From Belnapia sp. F-4-1 (GTDB lineage Bacteria > Pseudomonadota > Alphaproteobacteria > Acetobacterales > Acetobacteraceae): DNA of 64,000 nucleotides. A program made the position numbers and the translations under genes. The DNA lies in the NCBI RefSeq assembly GCF_000802185.1, contig NZ_KN676113.1, positions 186,001 to 250,000 on the forward strand, given 5' to 3'. The notes below the pieces were generated by a model, which saw only the letters and a program-made list of their open reading frames with translations, was not told where the DNA came from and ran no database searches. Shown piece after piece: positions 1-8,410 of the stretch. Numbering within the stretch: the first letter of the stretch is position 1; every line of letters starts with the position of its first letter.

Positions 1-433
1 CGGCACGGTCCGCCGCCGCGATGCGGGCCTGCCGCTTGCCGCCGGTTTCGATCCGCTGGGACAGGGCATAGGTGGTTTCCAGCGAGGCGATGCCGCGATA
101 GGACCCGCTGCCGCCAACATTCTCGGCATTGAAGGAAACATCCGGGTTGGGCCGCAGCCCGGCGGTGACGCGGTCCCCCCGCGCCGCCTGACGACCGGCC
201 TCGGCGCTGCGCAGGATGGGCGCGCGCGTCAGGGCGAGGCTGACGGCCTGCTCGGGGGAGGCCACGATAAGCCGGCCTGAGCGATCCGCTGCGGGCGGCG
301 CCACGGCGGGGCCCGCCTGGGCCGTGCGGCGGCGTGGCGGTGGCTCGGCGCACGCGCGGGGAGCGATGGCCGTGGCAAGCAGAGCCGCGCCCAGCAGGGC
401 GAGCGGAATACGGAACGGAATTCGGATCGGCAT
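1..433 (-). CDS. TolC-family outer membrane efflux protein, CusC/CzcC-like (3' end outside window)
   Basis: The first 144 residues of an outer membrane efflux protein are visible. The ATG at 433-431 opens a hydrophobic signal peptide of about 28 residues, then a proline/alanine-rich linker, then the start of the TolC repeat: a helix of the type EQAVSLALTRAPILRSAEA, followed by GLRPNPDVSFNAENVGG and LSQRIETGGKRQARI. The last segment is characteristic of metal-efflux TolC proteins that pair with CusB/CzcB and CusA/CzcA pumps. It lies 82 bp downstream of a small secreted protein on the same strand, as is common at copper/cobalt-zinc-cadmium efflux loci. The partner pump genes would lie beyond the left edge. 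The family is clear; the metal specificity is not visible. Confidence 0.8.
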   Translation of the reverse strand, partial: MPIRIPFRIPLALLGAALLATAIAPRACAEPPPRRRTAQAGPAVAPPAADRSGRLIVASPEQAVSLALTRAPILRSAEAGRQAARGDRVTAGLRPNPDVSFNAENVGGSGSYRGIASLETTYALSQRIETGGKRQARIAAADRA

Positions 434-515
434 GGCACCCGGGGCGGACGGAAGGCGAGGCAGGCCACCGTCCCCGGTCTGGCGGGGCGCAGCGGCCGGG
501 GCGGCTCAGCTTCGG

Positions 516-851
516 TCAGGCCCTGGGTGGGCGCGCTGGGGGCTCCGCATCGTGGGAGGCGCGGGCTTGGTCGGTGAAGGCCGTGGCACGGCCCAGGGTG
601 AGGACCAGCCTCGGCCGTCCGAGGGCCGGCGGCGTCAGGCGATCCGCCAGCTGGCAGGCGCAGTGAGAGCCGGCATGGAGGATGCCATGCGGACGCGACG
701 GCGTGTCCGGGCCGCCATCTTGGTCCATCGCGGCGGACGACACCATGATCGGCCCAGCAGCGGGCGCGGCCTCGACGACGGGCGGCATCAGCAACGAGGC
801 GAGCAACAGGACGAGCGTGAGCAGCCGGGCAATGACTGCCCGCCCGTTCAT
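516..851 (-). CDS. Small secreted protein preceding metal-efflux outer membrane gene
   Basis: A 111-residue protein. The ATG at 851 follows an AGGAG Shine-Dalgarno at 6 nt spacing and is preferred over the ATG 16 codons upstream. Residues 1-28 form a clear signal peptide (RLLTLVLLLASLLMPPVVEA). The mature part has a HCAC pair near its middle and an alanine/proline-rich C-terminus. Small cysteine/histidine-bearing secreted proteins, some assigned to DUF2946, often precede CusC/CzcC genes, so a periplasmic role linked to metal efflux is plausible but inferred. The gene is co-oriented with the efflux gene and separated from it by 82 bp. No enzymatic motif is visible. Confidence 0.6.
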   Translation of the reverse strand: MNGRAVIARLLTLVLLLASLLMPPVVEAAPAAGPIMVSSAAMDQDGGPDTPSRPHGILHAGSHCACQLADRLTPPALGRPRLVLTLGRATAFTDQARASHDAEPPARPPRA

Positions 852-1075
852 CGCTCCTGCCCTGCCCCTGCTGCAGGTCACGCCACGCCCCCGTATCATG
901 TGGACGAGGTGTAAGGTGGTGGGAAGTTCGGTTCAAGTGGCCCGGCCGCGGGCCAGGCGGTGCGGCACGGTGGATGGCGTGCCTGGAGCACGGCGCCGCC
1001 CTTCCCTCGGCACAAGGGACAGGACGTTCGAGAGCAGGTCAGCACCCCTGGACTCGATCGATTTTGCGGAAGGAA
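852..1075. other. Intergenic region upstream of the efflux genes
   Basis: This 224-bp stretch separates the small secreted protein from the tRNA-Arg 3' end. It should hold the promoter of the minus-strand efflux genes. I see no convincing additional gene, repeat or operator in it. Confidence 0.5.
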
Positions 1076-1152
1076 TGGTGTCCCCGGCGGGATTCGAACC
1101 CACGGCCCCCAGATTAGGAATCTGGTGCTCTATCCTGCTGAGCTACGGAGAC
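1076..1152 (-). tRNA. tRNA-Arg (anticodon CCT)
   Basis: On the minus strand a 77-nt cloverleaf can be folded, including an encoded CCA. The acceptor stem pairs GTCTCCG with CGGGGAC (one G-T pair), the D arm contains AGCTCAGCAGGATAGAGC, the anticodon arm has stem CCAGA/TCTGG with loop TTCCTAA giving anticodon CCT, and the T arm holds GGTTCGAATCC. CCT reads the rare AGG arginine codon. The gene stands alone, 20 bp downstream of the iminopeptidase stop codon. Confidence 0.96.
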
Positions 1153-1172
1153 CCAGTCAGGGGCTTACCACA

Positions 1173-2123
1173 TCAGCCGCGTCGCCGGAACCGCTCCACC
1201 GCACTCACCAGCGCCGTGCGCACGCCGGGCTCGAGGGCGGAATGGCCGGCATCCGGTACCACGGTCAGCCGGGCGCGGGGCCAAGCTGCGGCCAGGTCGA
1301 AGGCGGTTTCGGGCGGGCAGACCATGTCGTAGCGGCCCTGCACGATCTCGGCCGGGATATGGGCGATGCGGTCCATATGGCCGAGCAGCCCGGCCCGCGG
1401 CAGGAAGAGGTCATGCGCGAAGTAATGCGCCTCGATCCGGGCGAGGCCGAGAGCGGTGCGGTCCTGGGCGAAGCTCGCCACCGTCTCCGGGCTCGGCAGC
1501 AGGGTGGAGCAGCTGCCTTCGTACTGGCTCCAGGCGCGGGCGGCGGGGAGGTGGACCATGGGGTCCGGGTCACACAGCCTCCGGAGATAGGCGCCCAGCA
1601 GGTCGCCGCGCTCCTCCGGCGGCAGATGCTCGGCGAAGGCGGCCCAGGCATCGGGGAAGATGCGGCGGAGGCCGGTCAGGAACCACTCCACCTCCGAGCG
1701 CCGGCCGAGGAAAACCCCGCGTAGCACGCAGCCCGTCACCCGTTCCGGATGGGCCTGGGCGTAGGCCAGGGCCAGTGTGCTGCCCCAGGAGCCGCCGAAA
1801 AGCAGCCAGCGCTCAATGCCGAGGAAGCGGCGCAGCGTCTCGATATCCTCGACCAAGTGCGGCGTGGTGTTGTCGCGCAGCTCGCCGAGGGGTCGGGACC
1901 GGCCGGCGCCACGCTGGTCGAAGATCACGACGCGCCAATGGCCTGGGTCGAAGAAGCGCCGATGCACCGCGCCGGCCCCCGCCCCCGGCCCGCCATGCAG
2001 GAAGAGCGCGGGCTGGCCGCGCGGATTGCCGACCTGCTCCCAATACATGACATGGCCGCTGGCGAGCGGCAGCAGGCCGGTTTCGAAGGGTGCGATATCG
2101 GGGAAGAGGTCGCCGCGGGGCAT
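1173..2123 (-). CDS. pip: Proline iminopeptidase
   Basis: A cytoplasmic alpha/beta hydrolase (peptidase family S33) that removes N-terminal proline from peptides. The ATG at 2123 gives 316 residues, the usual length of the family; the open frame runs further upstream but without similarity. Visible are the oxyanion loop HGGPG at residues 43-47, the family signature DQRGAGRS at 69-76, the nucleophile elbow GGSWGS with Ser112, and the acid and base at about Asp266 (GRYDMVCP) and His294 (DAGHS). It is monocistronic and ends next to tRNA-Arg. A divergent promoter region of about 165 bp separates it from the next gene. Confidence 0.92.
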   Translation of the reverse strand: MPRGDLFPDIAPFETGLLPLASGHVMYWEQVGNPRGQPALFLHGGPGAGAGAVHRRFFDPGHWRVVIFDQRGAGRSRPLGELRDNTTPHLVEDIETLRRFLGIERWLLFGGSWGSTLALAYAQAHPERVTGCVLRGVFLGRRSEVEWFLTGLRRIFPDAWAAFAEHLPPEERGDLLGAYLRRLCDPDPMVHLPAARAWSQYEGSCSTLLPSPETVASFAQDRTALGLARIEAHYFAHDLFLPRAGLLGHMDRIAHIPAEIVQGRYDMVCPPETAFDLAAAWPRARLTVVPDAGHSALEPGVRTALVSAVERFRRRG

Positions 2124-2289
2124 GTCCCAATATCCGCGGCCGGAGGCGGCTCGGCAACTGCCGGCGCGGGGTCCGGGCATGCGGTTTCCATCACATGGCA
2201 CCGGAAAATGACAGATTCCCGACATCGGCGAAGCCCAGGGCGCGCGACGCCCCTTCGCCTTTCGCCGGCGCATCCCTACCTTGGCGCCA

Positions 2290-3054
2290 ATGGCCACGCC
2301 CTCGCCCGCCCATTCACGCCCGACGGCACCCGAAGCCCTGCCGCGCTGCGCGGTCTGCGGCACGGGCAGCCGGCAATCCCCGTTCCGTCCCGGCCCGCCG
2401 GAACAGGCGCCGGATCTGGACCTGCGGCCGGGCGAGCCGGTGCGCTCCACCATGGCGCGCTGGCTCCAGCAATGCCCGAGCTGCGGCTATTCGGCGCCGA
2501 ATATCACCCGCGCACATCCGGCGGCGGCGCAGGCCGTGGCGGCGGCCCCCTTCCGCGCGCTGATGGCGGAAGCGGCCTATCCGCCGCTCGCCCGGCGCTT
2601 CCTCGCCTGGGCGCATGTGCTGGAGGAAACGGGCGCGCTGCATGCCGCGGCCGAGGCGACGCTCCAGGCGGCCTGGGTGGCGGATGATCTCGGCCAGCCG
2701 GACCTGGCGAGGCTCTGGCGGCTCGAAGCGGTGGCGCTCTGGCGGGGCGGGCCACCGCTCGACCAGGAGCAGACGGTGCGCATCATCGACGCGCTGCGCC
2801 GGGCCGAGGCCTGGGAGGATGCGCGGATGACGGCCCAGGCCCTCGCCCAGGCGGACACGCCGGAGGCGGTGGCGCAGGTGGTCGGGCTCGAGATGCGGCT
2901 GATCGCGGCGCAGGATGCCGGGCGGCATACGGTGGCAAGCGCCCTCCCCCCGCCCGCGCGCCGGCCGCATGTGACGCATCAGCGGAGCCAGCCCAAGGGC
3001 GGCGGGACGACGGGTTTCCTCGGCCGGCTGCGGCGCTGGCTCGGCAGGGGCTAA
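2290..3054 (+). CDS. Two-CxxC zinc-ribbon-like protein (DUF2225-like), function unknown
   Basis: A 254-residue cytoplasmic protein; the ATG at 2290 is preferred over an in-frame TTG nine bases upstream. The N-terminus carries a split zinc-binding motif, CAVCG near residue 20 and CPSCGY near residue 60, separated by an acidic DLDLRPGEP segment. This layout resembles DUF2225 proteins. The rest is alpha-helical with TPR-like alanine-rich helices, and the tail is basic (FLGRLRRWLGRG). No catalytic residues are recognised. The TAA stop coincides with the first bases of a dispersed palindromic repeat. Confidence 0.7.
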   Translation: MATPSPAHSRPTAPEALPRCAVCGTGSRQSPFRPGPPEQAPDLDLRPGEPVRSTMARWLQQCPSCGYSAPNITRAHPAAAQAVAAAPFRALMAEAAYPPLARRFLAWAHVLEETGALHAAAEATLQAAWVADDLGQPDLARLWRLEAVALWRGGPPLDQEQTVRIIDALRRAEAWEDARMTAQALAQADTPEAVAQVVGLEMRLIAAQDAGRHTVASALPPPARRPHVTHQRSQPKGGGTTGFLGRLRRWLGRG

Positions 3055-3094
3055 AGCGGTTTCCGTTCGCACTGGCTCACGGAGCCCGCTCTAG
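3051..3094 (+). repeat. Dispersed palindromic repeat, family A, copy 1
   Basis: A 44-bp imperfect palindrome that starts CTAAAGCGG and ends CCGCTCTAG, so the two ends are inverted copies of CTARAGCGG. Its first bases supply the TAA stop of the preceding gene. The unit recurs inverted at 19511-19550, where it again begins at a TAA stop. Between two convergent genes it may act as a terminator or mRNA 3'-end hairpin, but it lacks a T tract. Confidence 0.65.
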
Positions 3095-3116
3095 CCTGTT
3101 GTTTTTACGAGAAAAC

Positions 3117-3154
3117 TTTGATCGGACGACTCCATCTGATCGGAGTTTGCTTTA
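3117..3154 (-). repeat. Dispersed repeat, family B, copy 1
   Basis: Read on the minus strand, the unit begins TAAAGCAAACTCCGATCAG and its first three bases are the stop codon of the aldehyde dehydrogenase gene. A related unit with TAGAGCAAACTCCGGTCGG lies at 14268-14314. With repeat A it fills nearly the whole 97-bp gap between the two convergent genes. Confidence 0.55.
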
Positions 3155-4495
3155 ACGCAGGATCCGCCGCACCAGGGCCTTCGCACGCTCCGTGCGGGGC
3201 GGGTCGAGGAGGCGGGAAAGGCTCCAGCCGCCATGCGCAACGCGGGCGCGGAGGTTGCTGAACTCGCGGAAGCCTGCCTCGCCGTTGCGCCGGCCGAAGC
3301 CCGAGGCACCGACGCCGCCGAAGGCGAGGCCCGGAAAGGCGGCGTATTCGAGGCAGCGGCCCTCGATGATGGCGCCGCTCCTGGTGCCGGCGGCAATGGC
3401 CTCGCGCTCCGCCGCCGTGGCGTCGAAGAGGTAGATGGCGAGCGGCGGCGGCCGCCCGGCGATCCAGCCGATGGCGGCGGCGAGGTCGGGCAGCGGCTGC
3501 ACGGCGAGGACCGGGCCGAACAGCTCCGCTTCGTGCAGCGGATGGCCCGGCGGCGCCTCGGCCAGCGCCAGGGACTGGCGACGGCCGGGGCCCGGCTCGG
3601 CCAGCGGCGTCAGCGCCGCGCCGGCGCATATCCCGGCCAGGCGGGCCGCCTGGCGGTCGTTCACCACGGCCGTCTCGGGCAGGCCGATGCCCGTCGCGCG
3701 GCAGGCGGCGGCGAAATCCTCCCTGCGATGGCCGACCAGCAGCACGGTATCCGGCGCGATGCAGGTTTGCCCGGCATTTACCGCCTTGCCGGCGAGGATC
3801 GCCTGTGCCGCGCGGGCAAGGTCGGCGCCGGGCAGGATGAGGGCGGGGCATTTGCCGCCCAGTTCCAGGGTCAGCGGGGTGAGGTTGGCGGCGGCGGCCT
3901 CCATCACCCGCCGCCCGGTCTCGGTGCCGCCGGTGAAGACCAGATGGTCCCAGGGCTGGGCAGCGAAATCGGCGGCGATGTCGGGGCCGCCCTGTACCAC
4001 GCGGGCGATGTCCGCGCCGAGCGCCTCCGCCAGCAGCGCCTCCAGCAGGGCGGCGGTGCGGGGCGTCGCTTCGGAGGGCTTCACCACGATGCGGTTGCCG
4101 GCGGCCAGCGCATCCACGGCCGGCAGCAGGGCGAGCTGGAGTGGGTAATTCCAGGGCGCCATGATGCCGATGACGCCTTTCGGCACCGGCTCCTGCCAGG
4201 CGCGGGCGGGCAGGAAGGGAAAGGGGACGGCGACGCGGCTTGGCCGCGCCCAGCGAGCCAGGTAGCGGGCCGCATGGCGCGCGGCATCGACCACCAGCTT
4301 CACCTCGGCGAGCAGCGTTTCCTCCGGGCTGCGGCCGCCGTAATCGGCATCGATGGCGGCGGCGACATCATCCGCCCGGCGCAGCAGCACGGCGGCGAGC
4401 TTGCCGAGCAGGGCGCGGCGGCGGGCGAGGTCCGGGGCGCCGTCCCGCGCCCCGGCGGCGCGGAGGGCGGCAAGCGCGTCAGCCGCGGAGGGCAT
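3152..4495 (-). CDS. Aldehyde dehydrogenase, probable apocarotenal dehydrogenase of the C30 carotenoid cluster
   Basis: A 447-residue NAD(P)-dependent aldehyde dehydrogenase of the coniferyl-aldehyde-dehydrogenase-like subgroup. Visible are the cofactor/substrate motif PWNYP at 114-118, the FTGG loop at 187-190, the general base in LELGGKCP (Glu211) and the nucleophile Cys245 in NAGQTCIAP. It overlaps the hpnE-like gene by 17 bp and is the last gene of the seven-gene carotenoid operon. In C30 carotenoid pathways an aldehyde dehydrogenase oxidises a terminal 4,4'-diapocarotenal to the carboxylic acid that is then glycosylated. That role is inferred from context; the enzyme class is certain. 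The stop codon lies in a dispersed repeat. Confidence 0.85.
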   Translation of the reverse strand: MPSAADALAALRAAGARDGAPDLARRRALLGKLAAVLLRRADDVAAAIDADYGGRSPEETLLAEVKLVVDAARHAARYLARWARPSRVAVPFPFLPARAWQEPVPKGVIGIMAPWNYPLQLALLPAVDALAAGNRIVVKPSEATPRTAALLEALLAEALGADIARVVQGGPDIAADFAAQPWDHLVFTGGTETGRRVMEAAAANLTPLTLELGGKCPALILPGADLARAAQAILAGKAVNAGQTCIAPDTVLLVGHRREDFAAACRATGIGLPETAVVNDRQAARLAGICAGAALTPLAEPGPGRRQSLALAEAPPGHPLHEAELFGPVLAVQPLPDLAAAIGWIAGRPPPLAIYLFDATAAEREAIAAGTRSGAIIEGRCLEYAAFPGLAFGGVGASGFGRRNGEAGFREFSNLRARVAHGGWSLSRLLDPPRTERAKALVRRILR

Positions 4496-5693
4496 CGGCC
4501 GCTGCCTCGCCGCTGCGGGTCGCGGCCTCGATGGTGGCGGGAAGGACTGGGTCGGTCCAGTCGCCGGCCAGTGCCAGGTTGGGCAGCGGCAGGCGGGGCG
4601 GGCGCGGCGGAGGCCCCGGGGTGTGGCGTGGCGTGGCGCGGCGCTCCTTCACCACGCGGCAGGGCGGGGCCTCCTCCGGCCAGTCGCCGGCAAGGCCGAA
4701 TGCGAGCGCCGCCTCGCGCAGCTCGGCCCATGCGCGGTGGGCGAGGCTGTCCTGGTCCTCCCGCGCGGCCTCGTCGCCGGCGCTGACGGTGACGCTGACG
4801 CCGGCCGGACGCACCAGCACCCATTGGCAGAGCGCGTCCAGCAGCCCGAGAAAGCGCACCGGCCCGGGGCCGGGATGGGCGTAGTGCAGGTTGACGATCG
4901 GGGCATAGGAATCGGGCGCCGGGAGATGGGGCAGCAGGCGGAGGCTCTCCCATGGCGGCGTCGCCAGCACCGCGGCATCGCCGGGACCGAGCCGTACCGC
5001 GTCCTCGCCGAAATCGAGGGCGGCGAGGCGGCCACCCTGCTGCACCAGCCGCCGCAGCCGGGCGCCGAAGCGGATCTCGGCGCCGGCGGCCTCCAGCGCG
5101 GCCAGTGCCGGGGCGACGAGGTCGGGGCCGAGGCCGGAACGGGCGACCAGCAGCCGCGTCGCCCCCGGCCCTCCCATCCGCCGCAGCACGGCACCGAGCC
5201 GGCGGGAGGAGGCCTCCACCGAGGGCGTGTTCAGCGCCGCGATCACCAGCGGATCGACGAAGCCGCGGTGGAATTCGGGGTGGGCGGCCATCGCCTCGGC
5301 CACCGGCCGGTCGCCCCAGGGCGCGGCGAGGCGGGTGAGCGCCAGCATGGAGCGCGCCGAGACGCCGGGCGGTCGAAGCGACGGGTCGCGCCAATGAAAG
5401 GGCGAGAGGGCCACGCGGAAGGCACGGCCGTCGCGCCGGTCGAGCACGGGCAGGCCGGCCGGCTCCGGCTCGACCCAACCCTCCAGCGCGCCGACCCGCT
5501 TCAGCAGGCCGAGGGCGGCGGTATTGGCGCCGAGCAGGGCATGGGTGCCGTTATCGGTGCCGTCCGGCAGGGCGCGGGCACGGCCGCCGGCACCGGGCGA
5601 GGCTTCGTGCAGCACGACCTGGCGGCCGCGGTCCACCAGGCGCAGGGCGGCGGCAAGGCCGGCGACGCCGGCGCCGATCACATGGATGGTCAT
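4479..5693 (-). CDS. hpnE: Hydroxysqualene dehydroxylase HpnE
   Basis: A 404-residue FAD-dependent amine-oxidase-fold protein. It starts with the dinucleotide-binding motif GAGVAGLAA at residues 6-14 and has the HpnE-like segment NGTHALLGANTAALGLL, and a C-terminal FAD-contact region LALAGDWTDPVLPATIE. HpnE removes the hydroxyl of hydroxysqualene to give squalene, the third step after HpnC and HpnD. The start codon is 1 nt after the stop of the upstream HpnC-HpnD gene and the 3' end overlaps the aldehyde dehydrogenase, so the three are co-translated. Some carotenoid desaturases share the fold, but the neighbours and short length favour HpnE. Confidence 0.82.
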   Translation of the reverse strand: MTIHVIGAGVAGLAAALRLVDRGRQVVLHEASPGAGGRARALPDGTDNGTHALLGANTAALGLLKRVGALEGWVEPEPAGLPVLDRRDGRAFRVALSPFHWRDPSLRPPGVSARSMLALTRLAAPWGDRPVAEAMAAHPEFHRGFVDPLVIAALNTPSVEASSRRLGAVLRRMGGPGATRLLVARSGLGPDLVAPALAALEAAGAEIRFGARLRRLVQQGGRLAALDFGEDAVRLGPGDAAVLATPPWESLRLLPHLPAPDSYAPIVNLHYAHPGPGPVRFLGLLDALCQWVLVRPAGVSVTVSAGDEAAREDQDSLAHRAWAELREAALAFGLAGDWPEEAPPCRVVKERRATPRHTPGPPPRPPRLPLPNLALAGDWTDPVLPATIEAATRSGEAAADALRG

Positions 5694-5694
5694 G

Positions 5695-7308
5695 TCAGCG
5701 GCCGAGCGCCATCCAGGCCATGCGCAGCTTCTCGCCTTTGGTGAGGCGCGGGCGCGGGCGGGCGCCCTCCCAGCCGCGGGCGACGAGGCGGTCCAGCAGG
5801 CGGCGATAGCCCCAGGCCATGACGGCGGCGGGGCGAAGGGCGACGGGGCTGTATTGGCGGATGTCCTGCTCGGCACGGGTGAAGCCGGCCTGCGCGCGCT
5901 CGCCGAGCCGGGCGCAGATGGCGGCGAAGCGGGGGTGGCGGATGATCCCCTCGGCGGGCCCGTCCGGGATGCCCTCGGCGGCTAGCAGGTCGAGGGGGAT
6001 ATAGACCCGCTCGCGCGCCGCGTCCTCGTCCACGTCGCGGAGGATGTTGGTGAGCTGGAAGGTGTGGCCGAGATCGAGGCCGAAGCCCTCGGCCTCCGGC
6101 GCGCCGAAGATGCGGACCGACATCGCGCCGACGCTGCCGGCGACGCGCCGGCAGTAGAGGTCGAGATCGGCCTCGGTCTGCAGGCGAAGGCGGTCGGCGC
6201 TGTCGGTCTCCATGCCGGCGATCATTGCCTCGCATTCCTCGAGCGGCACGCCGTAGGCCTTGCGGGCCCAGGCCAGCTCGCGGGAAAGGACGCAGTCCGG
6301 CCGCTCCAGCTTGCGGCGCCAGTCGGCGAGGAAGCGGCGCTTCTCCGCTTCGGGCATGGCGCCGTCGGCGATGTCGTCGACGGCGCGGCAGAAGGCATAG
6401 ACGGCCCAAAGGGCGCGGCGCCGCTCGCCCTTCAGCGCCGCCATGCCGCGGGCGAAGGAGGAGCCGGCACGGGAGACGCGGCTTGCGACGATCGGCGCGT
6501 CGCGCGGGCCAAGCAGGGGCGCGGCGGCAAAGGCGCGGGCGAAGTCGGGTTTGGTCAGCGCCACCCGGCCTAGCACCGGGTCGGCGGCGCGAAGCCGGGC
6601 GAGCAGGCGGCGGGCGAGTGCGATGGTGACCGTGCTTTGCCAGGCGAGGCGGCGAGCGCGGAGCAGGCGCGGCAGGGCGGCGGCGCGGTCGAGCTGCTCC
6701 TCGACGCGGTCGAGCGCGGCATCGAGCACCTCGCGGCGGCGGGCGGCATTGGCCGGGTCAAAGAAAGCAGCCTCGCCCCCGGCGAGGCTCATCCAGGATC
6801 GGGGCAGGTAGATGCGGTCGAGCCCATCCCTGTCCGGCACCAGGTCCTGCAGGTGGTTCAGCACCTGGAGGGCGGTGCAGAGCCCGTCGGCGGCGGCATT
6901 GGCCTCCCGGTTCTCGCCGTCGCCGTGGAGGCGGAGCAGCATCCGCCCGACCGGGTCGGCGGAGCGGCGGCAATAATCCTCCAGCGCGGCCCAGTCCTCG
7001 TAGCGGGCGCAGGTGGCATCCTGGCGGAAGGCAGAGAGCATCAGCCGCGCCTCCGCCGTGCCGACGCCGAGGCGGTTCAGCGGGATGGTGGGATCCTCGA
7101 GGCTCCGCTCCATCGCGTCCAGACGGGCAAGCTTCTCCGCGGCCGGGAGGTCGGCGCTGTCGGCGATGTCGTCGGCGGTGCGGACGAAACGGTAGAAAGC
7201 CATCACCTGCGCCCGCGCTGGACGAGCGAGCAGCAGCGAGGCGGTCGGGAAATTCTCGGTGTCGTGGTCGCGGTTCGGCGTGACGGCGATGCTGGCGGCG
7301 CTGCTCAT
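5695..7308 (-). CDS. Fused HpnC-HpnD: presqualene diphosphate / hydroxysqualene synthase
   Basis: A 537-residue protein made of two complete squalene/phytoene-synthase domains. Domain 1 (about 1-280) is HpnC-like: NFPTASLLL near the N-terminus, first Asp motif RTADDIAD at 43-50, second region NHLQDLVPDRD at 151-161. Domain 2 (about 281-537) is HpnD-like: SFARGMAALKGERRRALWAV, CRAVDDIAD ending at 315, and NILRDVDEDA at 421-430. HpnD couples two farnesyl diphosphates to presqualene diphosphate; HpnC converts that to hydroxysqualene. They are usually separate genes. The ATG at 7308 overlaps the preceding stop as ATGA. An upstream in-frame methionine exists but lies inside the neighbouring gene. 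Confidence 0.88.
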   Translation of the reverse strand: MSSAASIAVTPNRDHDTENFPTASLLLARPARAQVMAFYRFVRTADDIADSADLPAAEKLARLDAMERSLEDPTIPLNRLGVGTAEARLMLSAFRQDATCARYEDWAALEDYCRRSADPVGRMLLRLHGDGENREANAAADGLCTALQVLNHLQDLVPDRDGLDRIYLPRSWMSLAGGEAAFFDPANAARRREVLDAALDRVEEQLDRAAALPRLLRARRLAWQSTVTIALARRLLARLRAADPVLGRVALTKPDFARAFAAAPLLGPRDAPIVASRVSRAGSSFARGMAALKGERRRALWAVYAFCRAVDDIADGAMPEAEKRRFLADWRRKLERPDCVLSRELAWARKAYGVPLEECEAMIAGMETDSADRLRLQTEADLDLYCRRVAGSVGAMSVRIFGAPEAEGFGLDLGHTFQLTNILRDVDEDAARERVYIPLDLLAAEGIPDGPAEGIIRHPRFAAICARLGERAQAGFTRAEQDIRQYSPVALRPAAVMAWGYRRLLDRLVARGWEGARPRPRLTKGEKLRMAWMALGR

Positions 7309-8405
7309 GCCGCCTTTGTGGCCGGATATGCGCGGCCTTTCCAGCCCGCCGGTCGACCGAGCAGCCAGCGGATCAGCGCCGTCCACTGGATCGCCAGCGC
7401 GACCAGAACGGTCAGCGGGTGGAGCGGGATGGTCCACCAGGGCTCCCGCGCCCGCCAGGTGATGGCGGCGCGGAGGGCGAACATGAGCAGGATGGCGGCG
7501 ATGGCGGGCGGCGCCGGCAGCAGCGCCCAGGGCCAGAGATGCGCCCCCGAGAGCAGCACGGTCCAGACCGGCAGGCCGAGCGGCGTTGCCATCCCCTCCC
7601 GGGCGTTCTTCATGAAGCCGGCCCAGGACTCGGCGAAGCCGCCATACATCCGGCAGGTGGCGAGCGGGGCGCCGTCCACCACCTCGGTCCGGTGGCCCTC
7701 GGCGCGGAAGCGGCGAGCGAGCGCCAGCCCGTCATGCAGGACGTGGCGGACGGCGCCATGGCCGCCCACCGACTCATAGATGGCGCGATCGCAGAGGATG
7801 AGCTGGCCGCAGGCGGCGGCGAGGTCGGCCCGGCGCGTGAAGGCGCGGCCGACGGCCGGCAGGTAGCCGAGCAGCAGCAGGTTGATGGCGGGGACGGTCA
7901 GCGCCTCGCCGAGCGATCCGATGAGCTGGCGGGGGACGCCGCTCAGCATGGCGATGCGGTGGCGGCGGCCATGGGCGAGCATGGCGGCGGCGGCATCCGG
8001 GGCGAGGCGGACATCGGCATCGATGAACAGGAGATGCGTGCCGCGGGCGGCCTCGGCGAGCCGGGCGCAGGCATGAACCTTGCCGGTCCAGTCGGGCGGC
8101 AGGGGCGGCGCCTGGACTAGGCGGATGCGCGGATCGGCCTCGGCGAGGCGGGCGACGATCTCGCCGGTGCCGTCGCGGCTGGCATCGTCCATCACCACCG
8201 CCTCGACGGCGACGCCGCGGCTGGCCAGCGCGGCGCGGAGGCAGGCCTCGATATTGGCCGCCTCGTCGCGGGCCGGGATGAGGATGGAGACCAACCCCTC
8301 CTGCTCGCCCCCAGGCGCTCGCAGGCGCGGCAGGAGCCACAGATTCAGCATGCCGAACAGCGCCGGCAGGGCGGCGAGGCCGAGGGCAAGCCAGGCGAGC
8401 AGCAT
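7305..8405 (-). CDS. Family 2 glycosyltransferase, CrtQ-like (carotenoid glycosylation)
   Basis: A 366-residue membrane-associated GT2 enzyme. A hydrophobic N-terminal segment (residues 1-25) is followed by the GT-A core: ILIPARDEAANIEACL, the nucleotide-binding VVMDDASRDGTGEI, and the metal-binding LFIDADVRLAP. Two or three membrane segments lie at the C-terminus (LSGAHLWPWALLPAPPAI onward). This architecture matches CrtQ of the staphyloxanthin pathway, which glucosylates a 4,4'-diaponeurosporenoate end group. It starts 5 bp after the acyltransferase stop and its stop overlaps the HpnC-HpnD start. The sugar donor and exact acceptor cannot be read from sequence. Confidence 0.8.
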   Translation of the reverse strand: MLLAWLALGLAALPALFGMLNLWLLPRLRAPGGEQEGLVSILIPARDEAANIEACLRAALASRGVAVEAVVMDDASRDGTGEIVARLAEADPRIRLVQAPPLPPDWTGKVHACARLAEAARGTHLLFIDADVRLAPDAAAAMLAHGRRHRIAMLSGVPRQLIGSLGEALTVPAINLLLLGYLPAVGRAFTRRADLAAACGQLILCDRAIYESVGGHGAVRHVLHDGLALARRFRAEGHRTEVVDGAPLATCRMYGGFAESWAGFMKNAREGMATPLGLPVWTVLLSGAHLWPWALLPAPPAIAAILLMFALRAAITWRAREPWWTIPLHPLTVLVALAIQWTALIRWLLGRPAGWKGRAYPATKAA

Positions 8406-8410
8406 CGCGC

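Noticed and set aside
2123-2453. N-terminal extension of the iminopeptidase open frame
   Set aside because: The 110 extra residues have no similarity and lie over the divergent promoter and the start of the opposite gene; the ATG at 2123 matches the family length.
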